Of a DNA stretch of 39,457 nt, positions 1-13,798 are shown in pieces. The stretch covers positions 1 to 39,457 of the forward strand of contig NZ_FTNA01000037.1 of the NCBI RefSeq assembly GCF_900156205.1. The letters are read 5' to 3'. The notes beneath the pieces are model-generated. The model saw only the letters and a list, made by a program, of their open reading frames with translations. It made no database searches and had not been told where the DNA came from. Made by a program: the position numbers and the translations under genes. The stretch's first letter is position 1. Each line of letters opens with the position of its first letter. The stretch is from Leptospira interrogans. GTDB taxonomy: Bacteria > Spirochaetota > Leptospiria > Leptospirales > Leptospiraceae.

Positions 1-246
<246 letters not shown>

Positions 247-247
247 A

Positions 248-300
<53 letters not shown>

Positions 301-350
301 GGTGTAAGTCACGCTACTTTTTCTGTTTTCAATATTCATCCCTTCTGAAT

Positions 351-384
351 AATAAGCCCGCTTTTAGTGCGGGCTTATTTGTTT
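351..384 (+). terminator. Rho-independent terminator of the 16S rRNA transcript
   Basis: A perfect 11-bp stem (AATAAGCCCGC 351-361, GCGGGCTTATT 369-379) with a 7-base loop is followed by TGTTT. It lies about 120 bases after the 16S 3' end and is the natural end of the rrs transcript, supporting a single-gene rRNA unit. Confidence 0.85.
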
Positions 385-1255
385 CTGGACGAAGTTACTA
401 CCATATATTTCTTTTCATTGATTTTGTTTTTTACGGTAAATAGTGTGAATCGATATATGGAATTTAAGATTCATTCTTTTTAAAAAATTGGAATCTGAAC
501 TTTACTGATTGATTTCTTAAATGTGGGAACTACCACAATTGATAAGATAAAAGCTTATAACAATTGAATCTATCATATTCAACTGCGGGAACTATTACAA
601 AACTTAGATTTGTTAAAATGTGTGTGGGGACCTGGACTACTACAAATCACGATTTTATAAACAATTTCTGAAATTGTAGGAACTACTACTTTTAGAAAAT
701 TTTTTCTCAACCAAACTCGCGTTAAAATAGGATTTAAATTTTGATCATGGTCACAAAACAGCGGTTTTGTGCAGAAATCTGATTGGGTGATGAATTCTTT
801 TTGTATTTCCTACAATTTTCAAAGTTTAACTGGGTAAATCCATGATTTGTGAGAGTTCCCACATCTATTTTTTTACGAAAAAATTGATCTAGGATAAACG
901 GGTTTCTTACTTCGAATTTGCGTTAACTACTTTTCCGGACTTAAATCGTCGAAAACTGTGAAGGCCTTTGGTTGTAGAAAGATATTCAATTTTCGACAAT
1001 ATGTTGGCTCTTCTTCGGTATTTTTAAACCAATTCTCACTAGGAAAAAGACATATTAAAAATGAAAGATTGGTTTTGTGAAAATATAGAAGGATTCTTAC
1101 AAATTATATCTATTTCGGAATTTATGGTTTTTTTGAGAGAATCTTACATTGTGGACGGAACTCCGCCGCAAATGAAAGGGGAGTTTATTTTTAGATTCTC
1201 ACTGAAATTCACTTGATTGTGGCTTTCTAAGGATAAAACTTTCTTTTGCAGCCAG
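385..1255. other. Gene-free stretch between rrs and nadC, rich in short repeats
   Basis: No credible coding frame is visible. The stretch is very AT-rich and holds at least five copies of a short dyad motif (consensus TGTRGGAACTACTACAAA) in both orientations. Its 489-725 part resembles the gene-free regions at 10230-10400 and 20255-20385. No clear nadC promoter was identified. Confidence 0.7.
522..864. repeat. Cluster of the GGAACTACTACA dyad motif (about 5 copies)
   Basis: Copies lie at 522-538, 583-600, 623-645 (interrupted by a few extra bases) and 675-690 on the plus strand, and about 853-863 inverted. The arms TGTAG and CTACA are reverse complements around GAACTA, so each copy is a small dyad. 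The same motif recurs in every other gene-free stretch of the window and was not noticed inside genes. Confidence 0.75.
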
Positions 1256-2131
1256 ATGAAACGTGCTTATACTCATCCGATTTCGTCAGTAAACTTTCAA
1301 GATTATGAACTCCTGGCTAAACTCGCCTGGGAAGAAGATTGCCCTGAGGAAGATATCACTTCTGTTTCTCTTTTTTCTATCGACCAAAATGCTACCGCTA
1401 ATCTGAATTCGAGAGAACCTGGAATTCTATGCGGAACTGGTGTATTAGAAGTTTTGAATACACTTTCGGGAAATAAAATTCGGTCGGAACTTTTTAAAAA
1501 GGATTCGGAAAGTTTTCAGGCGGGGGAAACACTTTTAAAGATAGAAGGAAGTCTCGTTCAAATTCTAAGGATAGAAAGGATTTTACTAAATTTTATTCAG
1601 TATCTTTCTGGAATTTCGACTACCACTGGAGAAGTAGTTAAAAAGTACGGACAAAAAGGTTTGATGATCTTGGATACCCGTAAGACACTTCCCGGTTATC
1701 GCAAACTTGCTAAGTATGCTGTCTATTGTGGAGGTGGAAGTAATCATAGACTGAATCTTTCCGAAATGGCTATGATCAAAGACAATCATCTTGCGATGTA
1801 TTCTTCCGCTCGCGAGCCTGTCGAAAAAATCAAATTAAGTTTTCCTAATAAACTGGTCGAAGTGGAAATTGATTCTATTTTACAACTTGAAGACGCCATA
1901 AGTTCTGGGGCAGAGGTTATTCTTTTAGATAATTTTTCTCTGGAAGATTCTAAAACAGCGTATTCCATTTTGAAACAAAAGGCGCCTAACGTTCTAATAG
2001 AATTTTCTGGTGGAATTACTCCTGAAAAACTAGAAGCCCTTTCTGAATTTTCTGGAGCCGGAGTTAGTATGGGTTATCTTACACATACGACCCGTTTTTT
2101 GGACTTGGGTTTGGATATTGAACGGCACTAA
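1256..2131 (+). CDS. nadC: Nicotinate-nucleotide pyrophosphorylase (quinolinate phosphoribosyltransferase)
   Basis: NadC converts quinolinate and PRPP to nicotinate mononucleotide, CO2 and pyrophosphate in de novo NAD synthesis, in the cytoplasm. The 291-residue length is normal for the family. Family motifs are in order: the N-terminal EEDITS (31-36), DTRKTLPGYRKLAKYAVYCG (140-159) and GGSNHRLNLSEMAMIKDNH (160-178) forming the substrate-binding centre, VEVEID (201-206), and the barrel end FSGGI...GVSMGYLTH (250-277). I chose ATG 1256; a TTG at 1217 would add 13 residues with no family support, and neither has a strong ribosome binding site. It is followed after four bases by the (p)ppGpp synthetase start, so the two are probably cotranscribed. 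Confidence 0.95.
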   Translation: MKRAYTHPISSVNFQDYELLAKLAWEEDCPEEDITSVSLFSIDQNATANLNSREPGILCGTGVLEVLNTLSGNKIRSELFKKDSESFQAGETLLKIEGSLVQILRIERILLNFIQYLSGISTTTGEVVKKYGQKGLMILDTRKTLPGYRKLAKYAVYCGGGSNHRLNLSEMAMIKDNHLAMYSSAREPVEKIKLSFPNKLVEVEIDSILQLEDAISSGAEVILLDNFSLEDSKTAYSILKQKAPNVLIEFSGGITPEKLEALSEFSGAGVSMGYLTHTTRFLDLGLDIERH

Positions 2132-2135
2132 AATT

Positions 2136-4161
<2,026 letters not shown>

Positions 4162-4173
4162 AGAGGTAATTAC

Positions 4174-5973
<1,800 letters not shown>

Positions 5974-5983
5974 ATTCAAATTT

Positions 5984-7051
5984 ATGAATAAACGGAATCG
6001 ACTTGGAGAATTAAGTGGTGTTATACGGGATTTTTTAATTTCTCCTAAGATTCCAAACTTTATCGAACTTTTAGAAAAAGGGCTCGATAAAGAACTGTTT
6101 TACGATCCGGAAAAAACAAAACCGGAAATCCCAATCGAGGATCTTCCGGTTGATTATAGACTTCGTGAATCCGGTTTAGTTAGAAAAACATACGAGAAAC
6201 TTTTTCCGGTTTCTCATCTGTTTCGCATAACGCATAGATATGAAAGGGAATATTTAGACAACTTTATGCCTCTTTCCGGCGAAAAATATATAGGAAGAGG
6301 TTCTTATAAGTTCGTATATGCGCTTCCTTGGAATCAGGTGGTGAAAGTAGGAAAATCTAAATTACCTTCGGATCCTATTTTTGGTTCTTTGTATAAACAC
6401 GTAAAAAAAAACTTGGATCGTTATCTGAAAGCGGAGGAAATCCAACTGATGGATTTTTTAAAATCCAAGGTTTGGACTCGATCTGCTAAGGAGAATATCC
6501 ATTTTAAATTTTCCCGTTTGGGTTTGGAAAGGTTACATTATTGGAAATTAAAATCTTTGATACCAGATCTAGTTTTGCCTACTCGATATTTTATGGGGCT
6601 TAGATTTAGAAGAACTCCGGTCGGTATTCCGATTTTAACTCTTACTCCTTGTGATAATCAGAATTTACTTCCCGGAAAACATCTAAAAGAATTTATTCGA
6701 TTGAATGAAAAGATACGTCAAAATCCGTTGCAAGACGCTTTTTTTCCTAAATGGAAACTTAACTTTGACACTCATAAGTTCGGGGTGATTAGTCGTTCCA
6801 AGTTGAAAAAGATCGCATTAGATTTTCATCGTGTGATCGAAGTGACTAAACATTTGGCCGATGAGGAAAAATTGATCTTCGACATACATTCCGAAAACAT
6901 AATCATTACGTTTCCAGACTTTTCTCTGAAGATTTTCGACTATCACGTGTTTGACGAACATCTCTACGAACCGAGTAAGGAAAATCCTTCGCCCGAAATC
7001 GATCATATCAACACAATCCGCGAATTTGTCCGTTCTTTTGAATTGGGCTGA
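5984..7051 (+). CDS. Kinase-fold-like protein of unknown function
   Basis: I do not recognise a named family for this 355-residue protein. Two stretches resemble a small protein-kinase-like fold: a glycine-rich loop IGRGSYKFVY (about 102-111) followed by VVKVGK with a candidate ATP-binding lysine near 122, and a catalytic-loop-like FDIHSENIIIT (about 298-308) followed by LKIFDYH near 314-320, where the FDY could replace DFG. The layout recalls YrbL-type and aminoglycoside-phosphotransferase-like proteins, but the canonical HxD is replaced by DIH. No signal peptide or membrane segment is seen, so it should be cytoplasmic. It starts 10 bases after the solute-binding protein, with no clear ribosome binding site, and is probably the last gene of the nadC-rel unit. 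Confidence 0.7.
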   Translation: MNKRNRLGELSGVIRDFLISPKIPNFIELLEKGLDKELFYDPEKTKPEIPIEDLPVDYRLRESGLVRKTYEKLFPVSHLFRITHRYEREYLDNFMPLSGEKYIGRGSYKFVYALPWNQVVKVGKSKLPSDPIFGSLYKHVKKNLDRYLKAEEIQLMDFLKSKVWTRSAKENIHFKFSRLGLERLHYWKLKSLIPDLVLPTRYFMGLRFRRTPVGIPILTLTPCDNQNLLPGKHLKEFIRLNEKIRQNPLQDAFFPKWKLNFDTHKFGVISRSKLKKIALDFHRVIEVTKHLADEEKLIFDIHSENIIITFPDFSLKIFDYHVFDEHLYEPSKENPSPEIDHINTIREFVRSFELG

Positions 7052-7156
7052 AAAATTTTGGATTATCGGTCTACCGTCACTTTTTATGACTTTTCGGAAA
7101 GATTTGCAAAGTGTGCGAATTCGAAGGACGTGTAGAACTTTATAAATTGTTTTGCA

Positions 7157-7233
7157 GGGGAAGCGTCCCCCTGAGCGGAGCCAAGGTCTCCGCTCACCCC
7201 CTCTCCGGGAAATTTTTTCGGGTAATTCCCGGA
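7157..7233. repeat. GC-rich double-hairpin block
   Basis: Two perfect inverted repeats stand out from the AT-rich surroundings: TGAGCGGAG (7172-7180) with CTCCGCTCA (7188-7196), enclosed by GGGG/CCCC runs, and TCCGGGAA (7204-7211) with TTCCCGGA (7226-7233). It lies about 105 bases after the kinase-like gene's stop and may end its transcript, although no T-tract directly follows either stem. A mobile palindromic unit is an alternative. Confidence 0.55.
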
Positions 7234-7343
7234 CCCAAATTTTATGAAATACAATAAAATAAGAATATTCTAATTATTAAATTTGTATATTATGTTTTTT
7301 ATGAATTCAGAATAGCAGTAGATCTGCATTTCTAGGAAACATT

Positions 7344-7441
7344 GATTAGAGTTGTAAAAAACCATCCGTTTGTGTTGTATTGAAATGGACGATTGAAGCA
7401 GTTTTGTTAATTGCACTATGGAATTTTTCAAAAACTTTATT
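7344..7441. repeat. MITE-like ~100-bp element, copy 1
   Basis: It begins GATTAGAGTTGT and ends with GGAATTTTTCAAAAACTTTA, which are imperfect terminal inverted repeats. The internal part GATTGAAGCAGTTTTGTTAA is almost identical to copies at 11366, 11654 and 20030. This is the most diverged copy. It has no coding capacity. Confidence 0.7.
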
Positions 7442-7749
7442 ACAATTCTATGCTTTTTCATAGAATGCAAAAAAATAATTGATGGAAGGTATATTATTAA
7501 AAATAGATAAAGCAAAATGAGTTTCTACGTTTTGAATGGAAAAATCGGTTGCCTAAAGATGTATCTATCTTTTGAAATCTGAAGTGTTTCAGTTCGTGTT
7601 TTTAAAAAGGATCGAAATCAATTCAGAGTATGTTTTAACGTTACACAAAAAACAAATTTCAATTCCTTTTTCTACTGATCTTGTTTTTCTTTTTACAGAA
7701 TACACTTCTGTGAAAGAATGGATAGGAATTCAAAAAGGAACTTACAGAA

Positions 7750-9051
<1,302 letters not shown>

Positions 9052-9834
9052 ATGAAAATTGGAATTTTCGGTTTAGGATATACCGGAGTTCGGATTGCGG
9101 ATCTTTTAAAATCTCAAACGGGGATAGAACTAAATACATTTTCGGCTAACACTCAAATTAAAGGAACTTTAATATTCGATTTTTCAAATGCTGTTGTTTT
9201 GAAACAATTTTCTGAAAAGTTTTCGAAAAATAGTTTTGATTTAAGTTTGGTGACTTTTCCGGTCCAAAAACTTTCTGATCCAACCGCCTTTTTGGACGTT
9301 TTGTTTTCTGTGAGTAAAAATTCGATTCTTTTGGGAACTACTAGCATTTATAAAAGGATTCCTGACATTATAGAATCTACACCTATTCTCAAAGATCATG
9401 ATCGTTTTGTGGTGGAGACAGATTGGCTTAGAAGGGGTGGAAAAATTCTGAGACTTTGTGGTATTTATGGACCTCTTCGTAATCCAGCGGATTGGATTAG
9501 AAAAGGACTCGTGAAAAAAAATTCCAGACAACTCAATCTGATTCACGGGGACGACGTGGCTCTTACGATTTCTCTTTTAATTCAAAAGATTCAAACGGCT
9601 GGATGGGATATGATTCCAAATGTTCTCAATCTTTCGGACAATCAATGGCATACTTGGAAAGAAATTTTTTCCTTTTTAGAAGAACATAATAAAATTTCGG
9701 AAACGTCTATTGAGGAATCGATCAAAGAAGATTGTTTTATAGACAGTGAAAAAATTCGAATTTTACTTCCTGATTTACAAACCAAAGATTTTTGGATAGA
9801 GTTGGAAAATTTGGAAGGAATCATTGATCAGTGA
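9052..9834 (+). CDS. NAD(P)-binding SDR-family protein (YeeZ-like epimerase/dehydratase)
   Basis: This 260-residue protein has an extended-SDR-like Rossmann fold. It starts with a beta strand and the glycine-rich loop GIFGLGYTGVRIADLL (4-19). Later come LLGTTSIYKRIPDI, similar to the Ser/Tyr-containing catalytic region of YeeZ-type proteins, LRLCGIYGPLRNP, and IHGDDVALTI near the dinucleotide and substrate pocket. A complete Tyr-x-x-x-Lys pair is not obvious, so catalytic activity is uncertain. Its ATG follows the purB stop with no gap, implying translational coupling. The substrate is unknown, and the link to purines may be only positional. Confidence 0.82.
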   Translation: MKIGIFGLGYTGVRIADLLKSQTGIELNTFSANTQIKGTLIFDFSNAVVLKQFSEKFSKNSFDLSLVTFPVQKLSDPTAFLDVLFSVSKNSILLGTTSIYKRIPDIIESTPILKDHDRFVVETDWLRRGGKILRLCGIYGPLRNPADWIRKGLVKKNSRQLNLIHGDDVALTISLLIQKIQTAGWDMIPNVLNLSDNQWHTWKEIFSFLEEHNKISETSIEESIKEDCFIDSEKIRILLPDLQTKDFWIELENLEGIIDQ

Positions 9835-9995
9835 AATTAAGAATTCGGTTTTTATTTAAAGATTTCAGTTTGAATTAAGATTGTAATGTAGAATGAGTAG
9901 AATAGTAAGAGTGGTTTTGTCGCTTATCATTTCTATGTTTTTAATTTAGAACGAGCGAAGCGAAGTCTGAATAGCCAGCGTAAAAAATATAATTT

Positions 9996-10332
9996 GCAAT
10001 AGTTCCCACAGATTAAGTCGCGTTACGAATTTTCAAATAGTTGTTTTTGTTATAATAGTTCCCGCGTTTTTAAAGTTTTACAATAAAATAGTAGTTCCCA
10101 CATTTTATTTTTTACGGAAAAATCAAATTTTATAAAACAATCGGCTTACGTGAAGAATGATGTCGTTTATTTTTACGAAAATGTAGAAGTTGATCTATTT
10201 TAATATGAGTTCGGTCATAGTTCATTTTTATGAGAAAGTTGAACCTGAACTTTGTAGATTATTCTTAAAATGTGGGAACTACTGCAAATTATGATTTTAC
10301 GAATCGATTCTAAAATTGTAGGAACTCATACT
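9996..10332. repeat. Cluster of the GGAACTACTACA dyad motif (5 copies)
   Basis: Inverted copies lie at about 9996-10010, 10054-10065 and 10088-10102. Direct copies lie at 10270-10288 and 10316-10331. The two direct copies sit in a longer block (about 10233-10400) also recognisable at 489-725 and 20255-20385, including the shared tail CTTTTAGA(A/G)AATT. Confidence 0.75.
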
Positions 10333-10396
10333 TTTAGAGAATTCCTTCTCATTTTCTTACGATAAATTTTTATTATTTTAACGTGAGTTTGTGGAG

Positions 10397-10425
10397 AATA
10401 TTTGGGCGAATCGCTCGCAAATATT
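10397..10425. repeat. Hairpin in gene-free DNA
   Basis: AATATTT (10397-10403) and GCGA (10406-10409) pair with TCGC (10415-10418) and AAATATT (10419-10425). It lies just inside a wider inverted pair, TAACGTGAGTTTG near 10379 and CGAACTCACGTTA near 10535. Function unknown. Confidence 0.5.
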
Positions 10426-10599
10426 ATAGTATACAATGGCTCGCGACCGCGCTTGAACTCAATGTTACTCCTTGCTGTCGCAACATAATGCTGCAATTCC
10501 TTCGGAATTTTCGCTACAATCGCATTCGTATACCGAACTCACGTTATTTTAGAATAGATTAATTTTTTAATGTTCTCTTGTCTTGAATAACCAATGCAA

Positions 10600-10620
10600 A
10601 AGTAATACGCAGTATTACTT
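10600..10620. repeat. Perfect short palindrome
   Basis: AAGTAATAC (10600-10608) and GTATTACTT (10612-10620) are exact reverse complements separated by 3 bases. Its size fits a dimeric repressor site, but no gene starts nearby, so it may only be part of a repeat. Confidence 0.5.
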
Positions 10621-10786
10621 GGAGCGAACTATTTATCCCTATCAAATTGAGAACTCAATGTTTATCCCAAAGTTTGGTAAGTTTGATAGAATCCGAAGCG
10701 AAAACGGTTGAAGAGTAGGATAACTTAGAAAAATGCTCTCTACCATAATTAACCCCACAAGCTAGGTTTGGAAAGTGTTTATATAT

Positions 10787-10855
10787 TAGAAAAACATATT
10801 TTTTACAAGTAAAAAATTCATTCTTCTTTGAATACTTGAAAAATCTGCGTTTTTA
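10787..10855 (+). repeat. Local duplication, copy a
   Basis: It is similar over about 70 bases to 11131-11200 (AGAAAAACATA, CAAGTAAAAA, ATTCATTCTT, CTTGAAAAAT in the same order). Similarity ends at the left end of the 177-bp element at 10853, which suggests the element or its insertion defines the boundary. Confidence 0.65.
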
Positions 10856-11029
10856 CTACTCGGATGCATGAAAATAATACCAAGTTATTAACGGCCTAAT
10901 TTATGAAAAACTAGGGGTATTTAAAAATGCCGCAAATTCGGGATTTACGGCATTTTAAAGCAAGACTAATATATTCAAATTTTTGAAACAATCTAACACA
11001 AGTATTCTATTCATACGTTCGAGTAGTAA
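10853..11029. mobile_element. 177-bp MITE-like element with 20-bp terminal inverted repeats, copy 1
   Basis: The left end TTACTACTCGGATGCATGAA is an imperfect inverted repeat of the right end TTCATACGTTCGAGTAGTAA (4 mismatches). The interior has a strong hairpin (stem about 10925-10937 with 10943-10955, one mismatch). A second copy lies at 20839-21014, inside a decayed gene, with roughly 90% identity by eye. There is no coding capacity, so any movement would need a transposase from elsewhere. Confidence 0.75.
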
Positions 11030-11032
11030 TTC

Positions 11033-11080
11033 CACAACGCGACCTACAGAGCGATGCATTGAGTTGAGAAAAGCGTTGTG
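11033..11080. repeat. CACAACGC / GCGTTGTG inverted repeat, copy 1
   Basis: CACAACGC (11033-11040) pairs exactly with GCGTTGTG (11073-11080). A related block lies at 39327-39355, with the same arms, the shared GACC and a following GTTTTCC, but a shorter loop. Confidence 0.6.
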
Positions 11081-11130
11081 TTTTCCCTATTTTTTGGTGG
11101 GGTGGTAAGGTTCGGAAAATTTTTCTCTAT

Positions 11131-11200
11131 CAGAAAAACATACTTTTTGCAAGTAAAAAGATTCATTCTTGTCGGAACGCTTGAAAAATATGTCTTTTTG
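11131..11200 (+). repeat. Local duplication, copy b
   Basis: This is the second copy of the ~70-bp stretch at 10787-10855, about 340 bases downstream. It lies inside a short open frame at 11078-11269 that I do not regard as a gene. Confidence 0.6.
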
Positions 11201-11365
11201 AGTCTTCTGATTCTAAAATCCTATTCAACTTGTGTGGTTGGTTATGGCTCTCGACAGATTACGTTCTAAATTAAAAATGTAGTATCATATTACGTTTATT
11301 TCATGCAATTTATTGACTGGGGTGAAAAGTGCGGTCCGGTGTCGCCCTGATTTTCTTTTTCTAAA

Positions 11366-11471
11366 ATTAGAATTGTTAAAAAATTAATTTTCCATTGATT
11401 TCTATTTCATGGAAACGGTCGATTGAGGCGTTTTGTTAATTGTTGCTATGGAATTTTTCAACAACTCTATT
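11366..11471. repeat. MITE-like ~105-bp element, copy 2
   Basis: The ends TTAGAATTGTTAAAAAATTA and AATTTTTCAACAACTCTATT are imperfect inverted repeats. The internal GTCGATTGAGGCGTTTTGTT matches copies 1, 3 and 4. A full-length copy without internal insertion. Confidence 0.78.
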
Positions 11472-11653
11472 GTATGATTGAAGTGTAAATTATTGGTTTG
11501 GGTACTTTATTGTGTAGTTATGAATAAAATACTACCTATCTAGAGCGTTTGCTGAGTTCAAGCAACAACATTGAGTTTAAATTCCGAAGAAATTGGAGTA
11601 TTGTGTTTTTGATTCGCTAAGAGTTTTTTCACGAATTCACATTCAATTTTGAC

Positions 11654-11851
11654 GATTAGAGTTGTTGAAAGATCAATTCTCCATTTGTTTTCGTTGTATT
11701 ACTTATAACTATATAATAAAGTACCTAATATTTTGTATGGAACTAGCGTTTTGTGATAAATTTAACGGTACTCAATTTTATAAAGATTAGTAAAACGGAC
11801 AATTGAAACAGTTTTGTCAATTTCCGTTATGAATTTTTCAACAACTCTATT
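11654..11851. repeat. MITE-like element, copy 3, with a ~90-bp internal insertion
   Basis: The left half (GATTAGAGTTGTTGAAAGAT from 11654) and right half (GACAATTGAAACAGTTTTGT from about 11798, ending TTTTTCAACAACTCTATT at 11851) match the other copies. About 90 bases of unrelated AT-rich DNA (about 11700-11790) separate them, giving 198 rather than about 106 bases. Confidence 0.72.
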
Positions 11852-12031
11852 TTTTGGAATCGTTACAGAGTTTAAAAAAATGCAAAACTTAATACATCGA
11901 GAATATTAAAAAGATCGTCCAGTCACAAAAAAAATCAGAACAATTTTAAAATAAGCAAGCTTTCATTGAAGTTTCAGGTCATAATCAAATTTATAATCGT
12001 GGGTTTTCTTGCAAATATTTGAAGGTGGAGA

Positions 12032-12839
<808 letters not shown>

Positions 12840-12850
<11 letters not shown>

Positions 12851-12875
12851 AAGAATTAAATTTTCTAAGTAAGAA
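12840..12875. terminator. Hairpin between convergent genes, probable bidirectional terminator
   Basis: A perfect 13-bp stem (TTCTTACTTAGAA 12840-12852 with TTCTAAGTAAGAA 12863-12875, 10-base loop) overlaps the stop codon of the hydroxylase and sits just before the end of the minus-strand lipoprotein gene. There is no long T-tract on either side, but its position between convergent genes supports a terminator or transcript-end role. Confidence 0.6.
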
Positions 12876-12887
12876 CTGAGCCCGTTT

Positions 12888-13412
12888 CTAAAATTGTGAA
12901 TCGAATACGTTATTCTTTTTCTGTTTTGGTTTTTCCTTTGGTTCTTTTGTGTTCTCGCTCATCTCTTGCGCTTCAAATTGATCCTTGGGTTTAGGTCGGT
13001 CTGGTACAGGAGAACTGTTTGGTTTTACCGCTTCTTTTCCGTCTTGATTTTCTTTCGGAATTGTTTTGACCACTTCGTTCTTTTTCTCTTCTTCCTTTGC
13101 CAATGGACAATATACTTCCACAGTTCTTGAAGTATAAAACGGTCCCGCAAAAAAATGGATCATAGTATCTGGGATTGTGCGAACCATCTTCACTTCTCCA
13201 GGGTTATCCTGACATGAAGCTTCTTCGCTATCTGATAAGGAATAGATTCCGAAAAAAGTATTTGATTGTTTATTTCTTTTTTCAGGTGGTGGAGGTGCAT
13301 AGATAGAAGACAATGGTTTAGAATTTTCCTTATGAATGATCACAGTAGAATGGCAATTCATAAAAAAACAGATCGTAAAACTGAAACCTAAAATTTTGAT
13401 TAAGGATAACAT
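12888..13412 (-). CDS. Bor-like lipoprotein with charged C-terminal tail
   Basis: The start is the ATG at 13412, preceded by a strong GGAGG; a longer frame begins further upstream but lacks this site and has no signal peptide. The 174-residue product has a signal peptide and lipobox ending FFMNC (Cys20). Residues 52-102 resemble the lambda Bor / E. coli Iss core: NTFFGIYSL near the start, a Cys within SCQDNPG, then a hydrophobic stretch ending YTSRTVEVYC. The tail (about 106-174) is rich in Lys, Glu, Pro and Asn and is probably disordered, which Bor lacks. It overlaps the upstream Bor-like gene by 13 bases, suggesting translational coupling. The Bor link is by eye and weaker than for the neighbour. 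Confidence 0.72.
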   Translation of the reverse strand: MLSLIKILGFSFTICFFMNCHSTVIIHKENSKPLSSIYAPPPPEKRNKQSNTFFGIYSLSDSEEASCQDNPGEVKMVRTIPDTMIHFFAGPFYTSRTVEVYCPLAKEEEKKNEVVKTIPKENQDGKEAVKPNSSPVPDRPKPKDQFEAQEMSENTKEPKEKPKQKKNNVFDSQF

Positions 13413-13786
13413 TCTACCTCCAAGGTCTGAGGAGAATAGATTGTAAGTGTCAATTGTTCCCAGACCGCGTCCCAAAAAGAAGTAAACTGATGCGCAGATC
13501 TTGGCCCTTCCGGGCAATATTTGCTTATTTCCACTATCTGTTCTTTAGGCAGTAGTCCAAAAAAATAATAGTTCTGGCGAATTGTATGTATTTTGCCGGG
13601 CATTTCTCTTTTGGTCCTTTTCTCCTCCATTATACGTTTACATTCGTTTGAATATTGATTTATCTGACAAACCTCCGGGATCGTTTGTGGAAACCGAACC
13701 CAAGCATGTCTACATTCCGCTAAAAGGATAACGGAAATAATAAATATCAGTATTTTATAATTTTTTATATTTATAATATTAACCAT
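13400..13786 (-). CDS. Bor-like small lipoprotein
   Basis: This 128-residue product has a signal peptide and a likely lipobox LLAEC (Cys25). Its C-terminal half follows the Bor family pattern: YYFFGLLPKEQIVEISKYCPEG (about 73-94), then FWDAVWEQLTLTIYSPQTLEVEC (about 104-126), comparable with the FF-x-G, Cys-x-x-G and YTP-x-x-x-x-V-x-C elements of lambda Bor and Iss. Those proteins are outer-membrane lipoproteins linked to serum survival. AAGGAG lies just upstream of ATG 13786 and overlaps the end of the Lig-like gene, only 12 bases away, so it is very likely cotranscribed with that gene. Whether it has any serum-resistance role here is inference. Confidence 0.78.
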   Translation of the reverse strand: MVNIINIKNYKILIFIISVILLAECRHAWVRFPQTIPEVCQINQYSNECKRIMEEKRTKREMPGKIHTIRQNYYFFGLLPKEQIVEISKYCPEGPRSAHQFTSFWDAVWEQLTLTIYSPQTLEVECYP

Positions 13787-13798
13787 TTCAAATTCTCC

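Larger units (their letters stand above)
7052..7749. other. Gene-free stretch between the kinase-like gene and purB
   Basis: It begins with a GC-rich block of nested hairpins (7157-7233), followed by AT-rich DNA with one MITE-like repeat (7344-7441). The open frame at 7572-7775 overlaps the start of purB and has no recognisable features, so it is not called. No purB promoter stands out. Confidence 0.65.
9835..12031. other. 2.2-kb gene-free, repeat-dense region
   Basis: No credible gene is seen; the 63-codon frame at 11078-11269 lies over repeat sequence. The region contains five copies of the GGAACTACTACA dyad motif, one 177-bp element with terminal inverted repeats, two MITE-like elements, a local ~70-bp duplication, several hairpins, and segments shared with other gene-free parts of the window. 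It looks like a landing zone for small non-coding elements. Confidence 0.7.

Noticed and set aside
522..864. Possible CRISPR array from the repeated dyad motif
   Set aside because: Copies vary in orientation, spacing and sequence, with no regular spacers and no cas genes.
385..1255. tRNA or 23S rRNA gene behind the 16S gene
   Set aside because: No cloverleaf or conserved 23S sequence was seen in this stretch.
11078..11269. 63-codon open frame in the large gene-free region
   Set aside because: It covers one copy of a local ~70-bp repeat and part of a hairpin block, has no ribosome binding site worth noting and no protein-like pattern.
13413..13517. Longer N-terminus for the second Bor-like lipoprotein
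   Set aside because: The extension lacks a signal peptide and lies inside the upstream gene; ATG 13412 has a GGAGG site and starts a proper lipoprotein signal peptide.
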